From: Caulobacterales bacterium
GTDB lineage: Bacteria > Pseudomonadota > Alphaproteobacteria > Caulobacterales > Caulobacteraceae
Reading direction: 5' to 3'
Length of the DNA: 32,144 bases
Assembly: GCA_947474805.1 (NCBI GenBank)
Contig: CANJKM010000007.1
Location: 1 to 32,144, forward strand
This document shows positions 16,176-23,514 of the stretch, piece by piece. The stretch's first letter is position 1, and the number at the start of each line of letters is the position of its first letter. The translations under genes were made by a program, and so were the position numbers. Below the pieces are notes generated by a model. That model was given only the letters and a program-made list of their open reading frames with translations. It did no database searches and was not told the origin of the DNA.

Positions 16176-18295
16176 CGGGTGGTCTTCAGGCCACGAAATT
16201 CCAGCATCGGGCCGATGTCGGGGGCCTTGCCGTAGAAGGCGCGCCACATCTCGCCGTAGTCGAGGGTGTGGCCCCGCGAGAGCACCAGATCGCGGAATCG
16301 CTGGCCGTTGGTGCGTGTAAGGCCGCCGTGGGTCTGGAACCAGGAGAAGGCGTTGTCGGCTAGCATCTGGGTCCACAGATAGGCGTAGTAGCCCGAGGCG
16401 TAGCCGCCGCCCCAGATGTGGCGGAAGTAACTGGTGCGGTAGCGAGGTGGGACATTGGGAAAGTCGACCCCGGCCCGCTTCAGGGCCTCGGTTTCGAAGG
16501 CGCTGACGTCCTTGATCACGGCCCCCTTGGCCAGGGTGTGCCACTGGATGTCGAGCTGGGCGGCGGCTTCGAGCTCGCCCATCTCGTAGCCCTTGTTGAA
16601 GGTCGCGGCCTTCTTGATCTTGTCGACGAGGGCTTGGGGCATGGGAGCCTTGGTCTGATAATGAATCGCGTAGTGGCGCAGCACCGCGGGCTCCAGCGCC
16701 CAGTATTCGTTGAATTGCGAGGGGAATTCGACCACGTCGCGGGCGACGCTGGTGCCCGACAGGGTCGGGTAGGTCTGATCCGAGAACAGGCCGTGCAGGG
16801 CGTGACCGAACTCGTGGAACATGGTCGTGACGTCGTCGAAGCTGATCAGGGCCGGCTGGCCGGGACCCGGCTTGGTCAGGTTGGCGACATTGAAGACGAC
16901 GGGCTTGGTGCCCAGCAGCTTCGACTGGCCGACGAACTGGGACATCCAGGCCCCGCCCGATTTATTGTCGCGCTTGAAGTAGTCGAAATACATCAGGCCC
17001 AGCGTCTTGCCGTCCTTGTCGAACACCTCATAGACGCTGACGTCCGGGTGATAGACGGGGATGTCGGCGCGCGGCTTGAAGCTGACGCCGTAGAGCTGAC
17101 CGGCGGCGTAGAGGACGCCGTTCTGCAGCACGTTGTTCAGCTCGAAATAGGGCTTCACCTCGTCCTGGTCGAGGTCGTAGCGGGCCTTGCGGACAGCTTC
17201 AGAATACATCTGCCAGTCCCAGGGCTCGAGCTTGAAGCCGGCCCCGGCCTTGTCGATCACCGCCTGGATGTCCTTGGCCTCCTCCTCGGCGCGGGCGCGG
17301 GTCGGCGGCGCGAGCGCGCGCATGAAGGTCTCGACGGCCTGGGGCGTCTTGGCCATCTGATCTTCCAGCACGTAGTCGGCGTAGGTCTTGTAGCCCATTA
17401 GGACCGCCTTTTCGGCGCGCAGGGCGGCGAGCTTCAGAACGGTCTCGCGGGTGTCGTTGGCGTCGCCCTTCTCGGCGCGGCTCCAGGACTGTTCATAGAG
17501 GCTCTTGCGCACGGCGCGGTCGGTCAGAGAGCCGAGCAAGGGCTGCTGGGTGGTGTTCTGCAGCGGCAAAACCCAGCGGTCCTTCAGCCCGCGCGCGGTC
17601 GCGGCCTCCGCGGCGGCGGCGATGTCGCCGGCGTCCAGCCCCGCCAGCTTGGCCTTGTCGTCGATGACCAGGCCGCCGTCCTTGGTGGCGGCCAGCAGCT
17701 TCTGCTCGAAGGCGGTGGAGAGGGAGGACAGCTCCTTGTTGATGTCCTTCAGCCGCGTCTGATCGGCGGGCCCCAGCTTGGCGCCGGCGCGAATGAACTG
17801 GTCGTGGACCACTTCGATCAGCTTTCGGCCCTCTGGTCCGAGGCCGAGCTTGGCGCGGCGGTCATAGAGGCTCTGGACGCGCTTGAAGAGCTTGGGGTTC
17901 AGATAGATGGCGTCGATGTGAGCCGCCATCTTGGGAGCCATGTCGGCCTCGACCTTTTGCAGCAGGTCGTTCGTATTGGCCTGGGTCAGGGCGTAAAAGA
18001 CGCTGCCGGCCCGGTCCAGCATTCGGCCCGAACGCTCCATGGCCACGATGGTGTTCTGGAAGGTGGGCGCGGCCTTGTTGCTGGCGATGGCGGCGATCTC
18101 AGTCGCCTGGATGCGCATGCCTTCTTCGAGCGCGGGTTGGAAATCGGCGTCCTTGATCTTGTCGAATTGCGGCGCCTGGTAAGGCAGGGGGCTGCGCTGG
18201 GCGAGCACGCCGGCCGGGGCGGCGAAGGCCTGGGAGGAAACAGCCATGCCCAGCAGGACCGCCGGCAAGGCCAGCCGCTGAATATCACCGATCAT
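16172..18295 (-). CDS. dcp: M3-family zinc metallopeptidase (peptidyl-dipeptidase Dcp-like), exported
   Basis: A 707-residue thimet-oligopeptidase-fold enzyme that removes C-terminal dipeptides or cleaves short peptides. The zinc motif HEFGH gives His494 and His498 as ligands with Glu495 catalytic, and Glu523 (RDVVEFPSQ) as third ligand. Substrate-binding YRTSYFRHIWGGGYASGYYAYLW near the C-terminus is typical of Dcp. The start at ATG 18295 gives an N-terminal signal (ALPAVLLGMAVSSQAFA-AP), so it is likely periplasmic, unlike the cytoplasmic E. coli Dcp. A GGGAG ribosome-binding site precedes it. It is translationally coupled to the NUP gene and divergent from the FAH-family gene. Confidence 0.93.
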   Translation of the reverse strand: MIGDIQRLALPAVLLGMAVSSQAFAAPAGVLAQRSPLPYQAPQFDKIKDADFQPALEEGMRIQATEIAAIASNKAAPTFQNTIVAMERSGRMLDRAGSVFYALTQANTNDLLQKVEADMAPKMAAHIDAIYLNPKLFKRVQSLYDRRAKLGLGPEGRKLIEVVHDQFIRAGAKLGPADQTRLKDINKELSSLSTAFEQKLLAATKDGGLVIDDKAKLAGLDAGDIAAAAEAATARGLKDRWVLPLQNTTQQPLLGSLTDRAVRKSLYEQSWSRAEKGDANDTRETVLKLAALRAEKAVLMGYKTYADYVLEDQMAKTPQAVETFMRALAPPTRARAEEEAKDIQAVIDKAGAGFKLEPWDWQMYSEAVRKARYDLDQDEVKPYFELNNVLQNGVLYAAGQLYGVSFKPRADIPVYHPDVSVYEVFDKDGKTLGLMYFDYFKRDNKSGGAWMSQFVGQSKLLGTKPVVFNVANLTKPGPGQPALISFDDVTTMFHEFGHALHGLFSDQTYPTLSGTSVARDVVEFPSQFNEYWALEPAVLRHYAIHYQTKAPMPQALVDKIKKAATFNKGYEMGELEAAAQLDIQWHTLAKGAVIKDVSAFETEALKRAGVDFPNVPPRYRTSYFRHIWGGGYASGYYAYLWTQMLADNAFSWFQTHGGLTRTNGQRFRDLVLSRGHTLDYGEMWRAFYGKAPDIGPMLEFRGLKTTR

Positions 18296-18404
18296 CGATA
18301 ATGCTCCCAACGCGCCGCTCTTGGGCGGATTGGAGATTTGGCCGCTGAGACGCGCCGGAGTCCAGCGTCCAGGGGACAAGGCCGACGTTGGCTGCGGCTT
18401 GGCC

Positions 18405-18426
18405 TTAACCTGTCTTGTCGGGTTAA
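18405..18426. promoter_or_regulatory. Candidate operator upstream of the exported FAH-family gene
   Basis: A perfect inverted repeat TTAACC-N10-GGTTAA, followed by a direct repeat of TTAACCTG. It lies 57-78 bases before the FAH-family start and 110 bases before the divergent M3 peptidase start, so it could control either. The spacing of 16 bases between arm centres fits a dimeric helix-turn-helix regulator; which one is unknown. Confidence 0.45.
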
Positions 18427-18482
18427 CCTGACGACAGAGGATTGAAGCCGTGCGGCTGAACATGAAAAAGAGAGAGAAGACG

Positions 18483-19496
18483 ATGGACCAGGATCGCCGC
18501 GAACTGCTCAAGCTGGCCGGACTGGGTCTTGGCGCGGGCGCCGTACTGACGGGAGGAGCCTCGGCGCAGGCCGCCCGCCCGGCCGCCGCCGGTCAGCCGC
18601 GCCTGCGCGGCATCGACATCACCACGATCGTGACCGACGCCGGGCCCGGTCTTGGGGTGAAGACGCCGAGAGGCGTGCTGGACGTCGCCGGCGTCGAGCG
18701 CGATCGCCACCTTGGGCTTCCAATCCGGGCCATCGACGTTATCGAGGGCCGCGGCGACCAGCGGGTGTTGGCGGCGCTGCTCGCAAATGGCGCGGCGGCG
18801 GCTCCCGCCAGCCGTCTGATCCCCGAGGCGCGGGTGCGTTTCGGCAACATCGTCGACAAGCCCGGCAAGATCATCTGCGTGGGGCTCAACTACGCGGCCC
18901 ACGCGGCCGAGGGCGGGACACCCCCGCCCAAGGAGCCCATCCTTTTCAACAAATTCAACACCGCCGTGAACCACCACAACGGGGTCATCGAGATCAGCAA
19001 GGAGACCGCGCCGCCCAAATGGGACTATGAGGCCGAGCTGGTGTTGGTGATGGGCAAGGGCGGGCGCAACATCCCCGAGGCCACCGCGCTTGACTGGGTG
19101 TTCGGCTACGCCAGCGGCAACGACTTCAGCAACCGCGATCTGCAGTTCCGCTCGGGCCAGTGGATGCTGGGCAAGACGCAGGACGGCTCCGGTCCGTTCG
19201 GACCATGGCTGGTCAGCGCCGATCAGGTCGACGTCAACAATCTGCGCATGCGTATGCTGGTCAACGGCGAGGTGCGCCAGGACACCAATACCAAACTGAT
19301 GATTTTCAACTGCGCCCAGATCATCGCCTATTGCTCCAGGGCCTTCACCCTCGAGCCGGGGGATGTGATCTTCACGGGGACCTGCGAGGGCGTCATCTCC
19401 GGCTATCCCCCGGAGAAGCAGGTCTGGCTCAAGCCCGGCGACCGGCTTGTCACCTCCATCGAGAAGATCGGCGACCTGCACGTCACCTTGACCTGA
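18483..19496 (+). CDS. Fumarylacetoacetate hydrolase (FAH) family protein with Tat signal
   Basis: A 337-residue protein of the FAH superfamily (hydrolases, decarboxylases or isomerases acting on oxo-acids). The metal-binding residues are visible as Glu183 and Glu185 (DYEAELVLVMG) and Asp214 (GNDFSNRDLQ), with the family segment KIICVGLNYAAHA around residue 130. The N-terminus DRRELLKLAGLGLGAGAVL-ASAQA is a twin-arginine signal, so the enzyme would be exported folded with its metal, which is unusual for this normally cytoplasmic family. The ATG at 18483 follows a GAGAGAAG ribosome-binding site; in-frame ATGs at 18450 and 18462 would only lengthen the n-region. The substrate is unknown. It is distinct from the true fumarylacetoacetase at 24.5-25.8 kb. 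Confidence 0.88.
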   Translation: MDQDRRELLKLAGLGLGAGAVLTGGASAQAARPAAAGQPRLRGIDITTIVTDAGPGLGVKTPRGVLDVAGVERDRHLGLPIRAIDVIEGRGDQRVLAALLANGAAAAPASRLIPEARVRFGNIVDKPGKIICVGLNYAAHAAEGGTPPPKEPILFNKFNTAVNHHNGVIEISKETAPPKWDYEAELVLVMGKGGRNIPEATALDWVFGYASGNDFSNRDLQFRSGQWMLGKTQDGSGPFGPWLVSADQVDVNNLRMRMLVNGEVRQDTNTKLMIFNCAQIIAYCSRAFTLEPGDVIFTGTCEGVISGYPPEKQVWLKPGDRLVTSIEKIGDLHVTLT

Positions 19497-19849
19497 GCTT
19501 GACGCGACGCTAAGCGCCGCCCGGCGGTGGCTGGGCGCGAGGGGCGTCGGATGACGTTTCGTCGCGCCTAGCTTGAAAGATAGGCGAGACGTTTTTCAAT
19601 CGCCTGACCGTACCGGAGATCGGGCAGAATCCTTGGTCGCGCTCGCAGTCGGGTGGCTACCGGTCTCCTGGGCAGCCCTCCATAATGAGCATGCGGGAGC
19701 GTCCATTGCAGGCGTGATTCAGTTTCTGCTCCTGAAGCTCTCAGCCACGCTTGAGGCCGTTACACCCGGTCACAAAGTTGACTTTGTACACCTTGGCGGG
19801 CCAACTGAGTTGATCGGGATTGCGGTCCCAATAATCAGGGGAGGAATGC
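19497..19849. promoter_or_regulatory. 353-base non-coding gap with short inverted repeats before the EthD-like gene
   Basis: No convincing gene was found here: the one long open frame lacks a ribosome-binding site and runs into the next gene out of frame. The distal part holds ACAAAG-TTGA-CTTTGT (19772-19787), containing AGTTGACTT as in the operator upstream of the DUF711 gene, and the palindrome CAACT-G-AGTTG (19802-19812). The strong AGGGGAGG ribosome-binding site of the following gene is at 19838-19844. The proximal 250 bases show nothing I can name. Confidence 0.45.
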
Positions 19850-20287
19850 GTGTTCAAATCGTTGGTCTATGTGGCCGCAGTCGCTTTCGCCGCCGGCCTT
19901 CCGACGGTGAGCAACGCTGCTCCGGCGGCGCGCAACTATGCTGGGATCATCCCCCAGGGCTCGAACATGTTGATGGTCTTCGCCAACCCGGTCGCGGGCA
20001 AGGAGGCCGAGTTCGCCGATTGGTACGAGACCCACATGAACGCCATGGCCAAACTGCCGGGGATGGTGCGCATCCAGCGCCTCCAGGCCGTTTCACGCCA
20101 GGGCCGTCCGGACGCCGCCTTCGGCTATTCGGTGTTGTATGAATACACTGGCGACGCCAACGAGATGCACCAGCGAATCCAGGCGGCGGTGAAGGACGGC
20201 AAGGTGGCGAGCCCTGATCCCCGCTATGTCGCCAAGTATGACTCGATGGTCTATCGCGCGGTGACGCCCGGCGTCGTTTCGAAATAG
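19850..20287 (+). CDS. Exported EthD-like (dimeric alpha/beta barrel) protein
   Basis: A 145-residue protein with a Sec signal peptide (MFKSLVYVAAVAFAAGLPTVSNA-AP) and a single ferredoxin-like domain. The segment LMVFANPVAGKEAEFADWYETHMNAMAKLPGMVRIQRLQ is characteristic of EthD-like and related dimeric alpha/beta-barrel proteins, where such domains act as small cofactorless enzymes or ligand-binding subunits. A second half YSVLYEYTGDANEMHQRIQAAVKDG completes the fold. The start is GTG with an excellent AGGGGAGG site five bases upstream. Members usually act in the cytoplasm, so export is notable. A degenerate copy of the shared operator lies upstream. No substrate can be assigned. Confidence 0.82.
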   Translation: MFKSLVYVAAVAFAAGLPTVSNAAPAARNYAGIIPQGSNMLMVFANPVAGKEAEFADWYETHMNAMAKLPGMVRIQRLQAVSRQGRPDAAFGYSVLYEYTGDANEMHQRIQAAVKDGKVASPDPRYVAKYDSMVYRAVTPGVVSK

Positions 20288-20345
20288 CAGCGACCCTTCT
20301 CCGACCTTTGGGCGAGAGCGGCCGTAAACGCCGCTCTCCGCATAG

Positions 20346-20381
20346 CAAAAACGGCCCCGGCGCATCCGATCGCCGGGGCCG
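20346..20381 (-). terminator. Terminator between convergent EthD-like and DUF711 genes
   Basis: A perfect 11-bp stem (20352-20362 with 20371-20381) and an eight-base loop. On the minus strand it is followed by a TTTTTGC run, fitting rho-independent termination of the DUF711 transcript. On the plus strand only a weak CTTT lies downstream, so it may be partly bidirectional. Confidence 0.75.
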
Positions 20382-20449
20382 TCCGCTTTGGGCTCTAAGG
20401 GGACTTGGAACTTGTAGCGGATGGTGGCGCGGGAGCGGCCGGTCCGGCG

Positions 20450-21685
20450 CTAATGAATCTTGGTGTTGACGATGCCGGGGGCGGTGAAGGCTGTTGTGTC
20501 GCCCTTGGCCTTGCCCGGCGAGGGCATCAGCCGAACGCTGAGCGGCTTGCTCCATTTGAAGGCGAGCCAGGAGGTATCGCCGATGATGCGGGCGATCTCC
20601 TGTTCGCTGACGGCGCCGGCCAGAGGCACCGTATCGACGCCCGCCGCGCAGACCGCCGACCAGGAGAGGATAGAGTCGAGCGTGAAGGTCCCTTCGGCCC
20701 AGCGTTTGGCGAGGGGGCCTTCCTCCATCACCGGGATCATCAGGCCTGAATAGCCGGTCCGCTTGACGGGCGTGGCCTGGACCGACCGGGTGATGATCCC
20801 CGCCGCGGTCATCGAGCCTGGGCTGCCGATCGGGGCGCCGAGGTAGGCTTCGAAAGCGGTGGCGATGGAGTAGTCGCCGCCCGGCGCCGGGGTGGCGTCG
20901 ATCCCTTCGTAGGTCCAGCCGGTGGCGGCGGCGACCTTGAGGGCGACGGCCTCGGCCTCCTTGGTGTAGCGCGAGAGTTCCTCGGTCAGGTGGGCCTGGG
21001 CCTCGACCGGATCGTGGTACTGGGCGAAGATGCGGTTGACGACATTGGCCGTCTCCATGGCGATGGCGAAATGCTTGCCGGGGCCGGTGTGCCAGGAGCC
21101 CGGGAAGTAGGGGCCATAGGGCTTCACCATGGCGGTGGCGGCGAAGAAGAAGTTGCCGTCCCCGTTGGGCGTCTTGGCGGCGATATCCTTGATTAGATGG
21201 GCGGTCTCACGCACTGCCCGCCAATGTATGCCCTTTTCGTCGGCGACCACGATGCTGGCGTTGGCGTAGCCCTCGGCGAGGATGGCTGGCAGGAGGGCGA
21301 GCGGGGCGGTGTCGTCGTTATCATTTAGCATAGCCGGGCCGATGTTGAGGGCGACGCGGTTGGCCTTGGCCCGGGCGTTGAGGGCCCTCAGCAGGGTGAT
21401 CGCGTCCTCGTGCTTCATGCCCTTGGTGTATTGCGGGAAGGGCTGGGTGGTGACCCGGCCGTTGGCGCCCGGAAAGCCGGCGTCGTTGAGGGCGGTCTTG
21501 GCGCTGGCCAGGAACTTTACCGTCTCGTCTATGCGGGCCGTGTAGTCGTCGGCGGAGACGTTGATGAAGGCCGTGACGGCGCGGATGCGCGGCCGGTCGG
21601 TCGCCGCCGTCTGGGCGAGGGCGGGGGCTCCTGTGGACAGGCCGATCAGCAGCCAGAGCCCGGCCGCCCAGTTCAAACTCCGCAT
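20450..21685 (-). CDS. Exported DUF711 (UPF0210-like) family protein
   Basis: A 411-residue protein with a Sec signal peptide (LNWAAGLWLLIGLSTGAPALA-QT) and a DUF711 domain over nearly all the mature part. Family stretches include FFFAATAMVKPYGPYFPGSWHTG around residues 170-190, APGGDYSIATAFEAYLGAPIGSPGSMTAAGIITRSVQATPVKRTGYSGLMIPVMEE, and CAAGVDTVPLAGAVSEQEIARIIGD. DUF711 proteins are structurally related to glycyl-radical-like barrels but lack a proven reaction. A GGAGG site four bases before the ATG supports the start. The gene follows the two DJ-1 genes on the same strand after a 93-base gap holding its own operator-like palindrome. Confidence 0.88.
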   Translation of the reverse strand: MRSLNWAAGLWLLIGLSTGAPALAQTAATDRPRIRAVTAFINVSADDYTARIDETVKFLASAKTALNDAGFPGANGRVTTQPFPQYTKGMKHEDAITLLRALNARAKANRVALNIGPAMLNDNDDTAPLALLPAILAEGYANASIVVADEKGIHWRAVRETAHLIKDIAAKTPNGDGNFFFAATAMVKPYGPYFPGSWHTGPGKHFAIAMETANVVNRIFAQYHDPVEAQAHLTEELSRYTKEAEAVALKVAAATGWTYEGIDATPAPGGDYSIATAFEAYLGAPIGSPGSMTAAGIITRSVQATPVKRTGYSGLMIPVMEEGPLAKRWAEGTFTLDSILSWSAVCAAGVDTVPLAGAVSEQEIARIIGDTSWLAFKWSKPLSVRLMPSPGKAKGDTTAFTAPGIVNTKIH

Positions 21686-21731
21686 CTTCCCTCCAAACCG
21701 GTCAGGCCGGATAGCCAGTGCAATAGGATAT

Positions 21732-21751
21732 AGTTTAACAAGTCAACTGAG
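21732..21751. promoter_or_regulatory. Operator-like site upstream of the DUF711 gene
   Basis: On the minus strand this reads CTCAGTT-GACTTGTTA-AACT, with AGTT/AACT arms around a nine-base centre. It matches the site at 23462-23484 at 17 of 20 positions, including the centre ACTTGT. It lies 47-66 bases before the DUF711 start, a normal operator position, in a spacer that is AT-rich for this genome. Confidence 0.6.
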
Positions 21752-21778
21752 ATTTGATCTTGGCATCGCGATGGCTGT

Positions 21779-22591
21779 CTAGGCTTTGGAAAAGCGCAGG
21801 GCCGCGTCTTGCGCCGCTTTGTGCGCCATGGCCTCCATGCCGACGCGGCCGGACTTGATTTCGCGGACCAGCTCGGGCCCGGCGCGTTCGGGCGTGCCCG
21901 CGTCGAACGGCGGTTCGGGAGCATATTCGATCAGGAGCTGGACACGCTTGGCGGTGTGCTCATCGCGCAGCCTGGCGGCGAGGGTGAGGCCGAAGTCCAA
22001 GCCGGCGGTGACGGCGGCGCCGGTGATTCTGTTGCGGTCGGTGATGACGCGACCCGGCGTGTAGATGGCGCCCATGATGGGAAGGATGTCGGTGACCGTC
22101 CAGTTGCTGGTCGCCTTATAGCCCCGCAGCAGGCCCGCGGCGCCGAGCACCAAAGAGCCAGTGCAGACGGAGGTGACGAACTTGGCGCGGCTGCCGCGGT
22201 CGGCAAGGAAGTTCAATACCTCCGGGTCGTTCATGCAGGCGATCGTCCCCATGATCCCGCCGGGGACGAATAGGACGTCCAGATCCTTGGGGCAGTTGAC
22301 GAAGCTTGTGGTCGAGGCAATCGGCATCAGATCGGCCGCGATGGGCCCGACCTCTTTCCAAACGTAGTGGATCTCGCACTGGCAAATGTTGAGCACGGTG
22401 GCCGGGCCGATCAGGTCGAGCAGGACCATACGGGGATGGACCAGCATGGCGACCTTGGGTCGTGGCGCGCCCGGCGGAGGCGCATCGGCGGCGAGCGCTT
22501 CCGACCCAGGAAGGCCGGCTCCGCCCAGCGCGGCTCCGAGCGCCAGAAGCTGCATAAGCTTGCGGCGATCGGCATTCAGAATGTCGGACAT
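21779..22591 (-). CDS. DJ-1/PfpI (isonitrile-hydratase-like) family protein with Tat signal, paralogue 1
   Basis: A 270-residue protein with a twin-arginine-type leader (NADRRKLMQLLALGAALGGAG, predicted cleavage near EALA-AD) and a DJ-1/PfpI domain. The nucleophile elbow SVCTGSLVLGAAG gives Cys143. LLDLIGPATVLNI (Asp59) is the conserved N-terminal acidic segment of the InhA-type group, and LFVPGG is the family glycine turn. Where many relatives have A-T-x-H-W after the nucleophile helix, this protein has ATSNW (Asn163). It starts nine bases after the stop of a clear paralogue on the same strand, so the two form an operon. The reaction is unknown; hydratase or other cysteine chemistry is possible. 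Confidence 0.87.
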   Translation of the reverse strand: MSDILNADRRKLMQLLALGAALGGAGLPGSEALAADAPPPGAPRPKVAMLVHPRMVLLDLIGPATVLNICQCEIHYVWKEVGPIAADLMPIASTTSFVNCPKDLDVLFVPGGIMGTIACMNDPEVLNFLADRGSRAKFVTSVCTGSLVLGAAGLLRGYKATSNWTVTDILPIMGAIYTPGRVITDRNRITGAAVTAGLDFGLTLAARLRDEHTAKRVQLLIEYAPEPPFDAGTPERAGPELVREIKSGRVGMEAMAHKAAQDAALRFSKA

Positions 22592-22600
22592 GGGCTTCCT

Positions 22601-23443
22601 TTAGGCCCTATTGGTGCGGGCCTTGCCCGCCTTCACGAGGTCATCGCTGAAGCTGGCGATCATGCTCTGAACCAGGGACACGGATTCCGGCCAGGCCTTG
22701 TGCGGGCTGCCCGAATCGAAGGGCGGAGCCGGGTCGTACTCGGCCAGGAGCTGGCAAACACGGGCGTTGTCCGGCCCCCGCAGCAGGGCCGCGAGGTGAA
22801 GCCCGAAATCGATGCCGGCGGTCACACCGCCGCCGGTGATCCGGTTCCGGTCGACGACATAGCGGGCGTCGACCGGAATGGCGCCTACGGCCGGCAGAAC
22901 CTTGTCGCGAATGCCCCAGTTGGCGGTGGCGCGATAGCCCTTCAGCAGGCCAGCGGCGCCCAGGAGCAGGGGGCCGGTGCAGACAGCGGTCACGTAGCGC
23001 GCCCGCTCGCCCCGGTCGGCCAGGAAGTCGATGAGCTGGTCGTTCTTCATAGCGTCCAGGGTGGGGAAACCGGCGCCGGGCACGAAGAGGATGTCGACCG
23101 CTTTGGGCACATCGGCGTAGGTGGCCGTCGGCGACAGGGTGACGCCCTGGCCGCAAGCGACCGGGGCCATGGTCGGGGCGACCAGATGCACCTTAGCGCC
23201 CCGCATAGTGCTGAAGAAGTAGTGGGGCCCGATCAGGTCCAGAGCGGTCATGCCGGGATAGAGGACCATGGCGATGTACTCACCACCCGTGACCTTGGTG
23301 AAATAGCTGGGGTCGGCGCTGGGGCGCGGCCCGTGCTCGATCCGTTCGGTGACGGAGACGGGAGCGGCCTCGCCCTCGCCCCCAGCCAGGGCGGCGCCCG
23401 CCAGCAAGGCCGCCATGGCGATTTCGCGACGAGATAGCTTCAT
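22601..23443 (-). CDS. DJ-1/PfpI (isonitrile-hydratase-like) family protein with Tat signal, paralogue 2
   Basis: A 280-residue paralogue of the following gene. The leader MKLSRREIAMAALLAGAALAGG fits a twin-arginine signal. The domain has ALDLIGPHYFF (Asp69), ILFVPGAGFPT, the nucleophile elbow AVCTGPLLLGAAG (Cys155) and RATANW (Asn175 in the position often held by His). Both paralogues share the stretch DRNRITGxxVTAGxDFGLxLAA. The ATG at 23443 is preferred over a TTG at 23455 because the twin-arginine motif then sits at the very N-terminus. This gene leads the pair and has a perfect operator-like palindrome 19-41 bases upstream. Function unknown. Confidence 0.87.
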   Translation of the reverse strand: MKLSRREIAMAALLAGAALAGGEGEAAPVSVTERIEHGPRPSADPSYFTKVTGGEYIAMVLYPGMTALDLIGPHYFFSTMRGAKVHLVAPTMAPVACGQGVTLSPTATYADVPKAVDILFVPGAGFPTLDAMKNDQLIDFLADRGERARYVTAVCTGPLLLGAAGLLKGYRATANWGIRDKVLPAVGAIPVDARYVVDRNRITGGGVTAGIDFGLHLAALLRGPDNARVCQLLAEYDPAPPFDSGSPHKAWPESVSLVQSMIASFSDDLVKAGKARTNRA

Positions 23444-23461
23444 GTCGACCCCCAACCCGCT

Positions 23462-23484
23462 CTCAGTTTACTTGTATAACTGAG
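23462..23484. promoter_or_regulatory. Operator-like palindrome upstream of the DJ-1 pair
   Basis: A perfect inverted repeat CTCAGTT-N9-AACTGAG with centre TACTTGTAT. It lies in the 71-base gap between the Rieske gene stop (23515) and the DJ-1 start (23443). A near-identical site precedes the DUF711 gene. It lacks a U-tract, so a regulator-binding site is favoured over a terminator for the homogentisate operon. Confidence 0.62.
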
Positions 23485-23514
23485 GGGCTCCGGTCATGCC
23501 GCGCCAATGTTGCG

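Noticed and set aside
16176-16544. N-terminal extension of the NUP gene
   Set aside because: The extra residues are an out-of-frame reading of the M3 peptidase 3' end; the ATG at 16175 gives a clean signal peptide and an ATGA overlap.
19573-20142. 189-codon open frame in the gap before the EthD-like gene
   Set aside because: It lacks a ribosome-binding site, overlaps the EthD-like gene out of frame and turns Arg/Gly-rich there; the EthD-like frame has a strong site and signal peptide.
23462-23484. Terminator for the homogentisate operon
   Set aside because: The palindrome has an AT-rich stem and a nine-base loop without a U-tract, and its centre is conserved in the DUF711 spacer, which fits an operator better.
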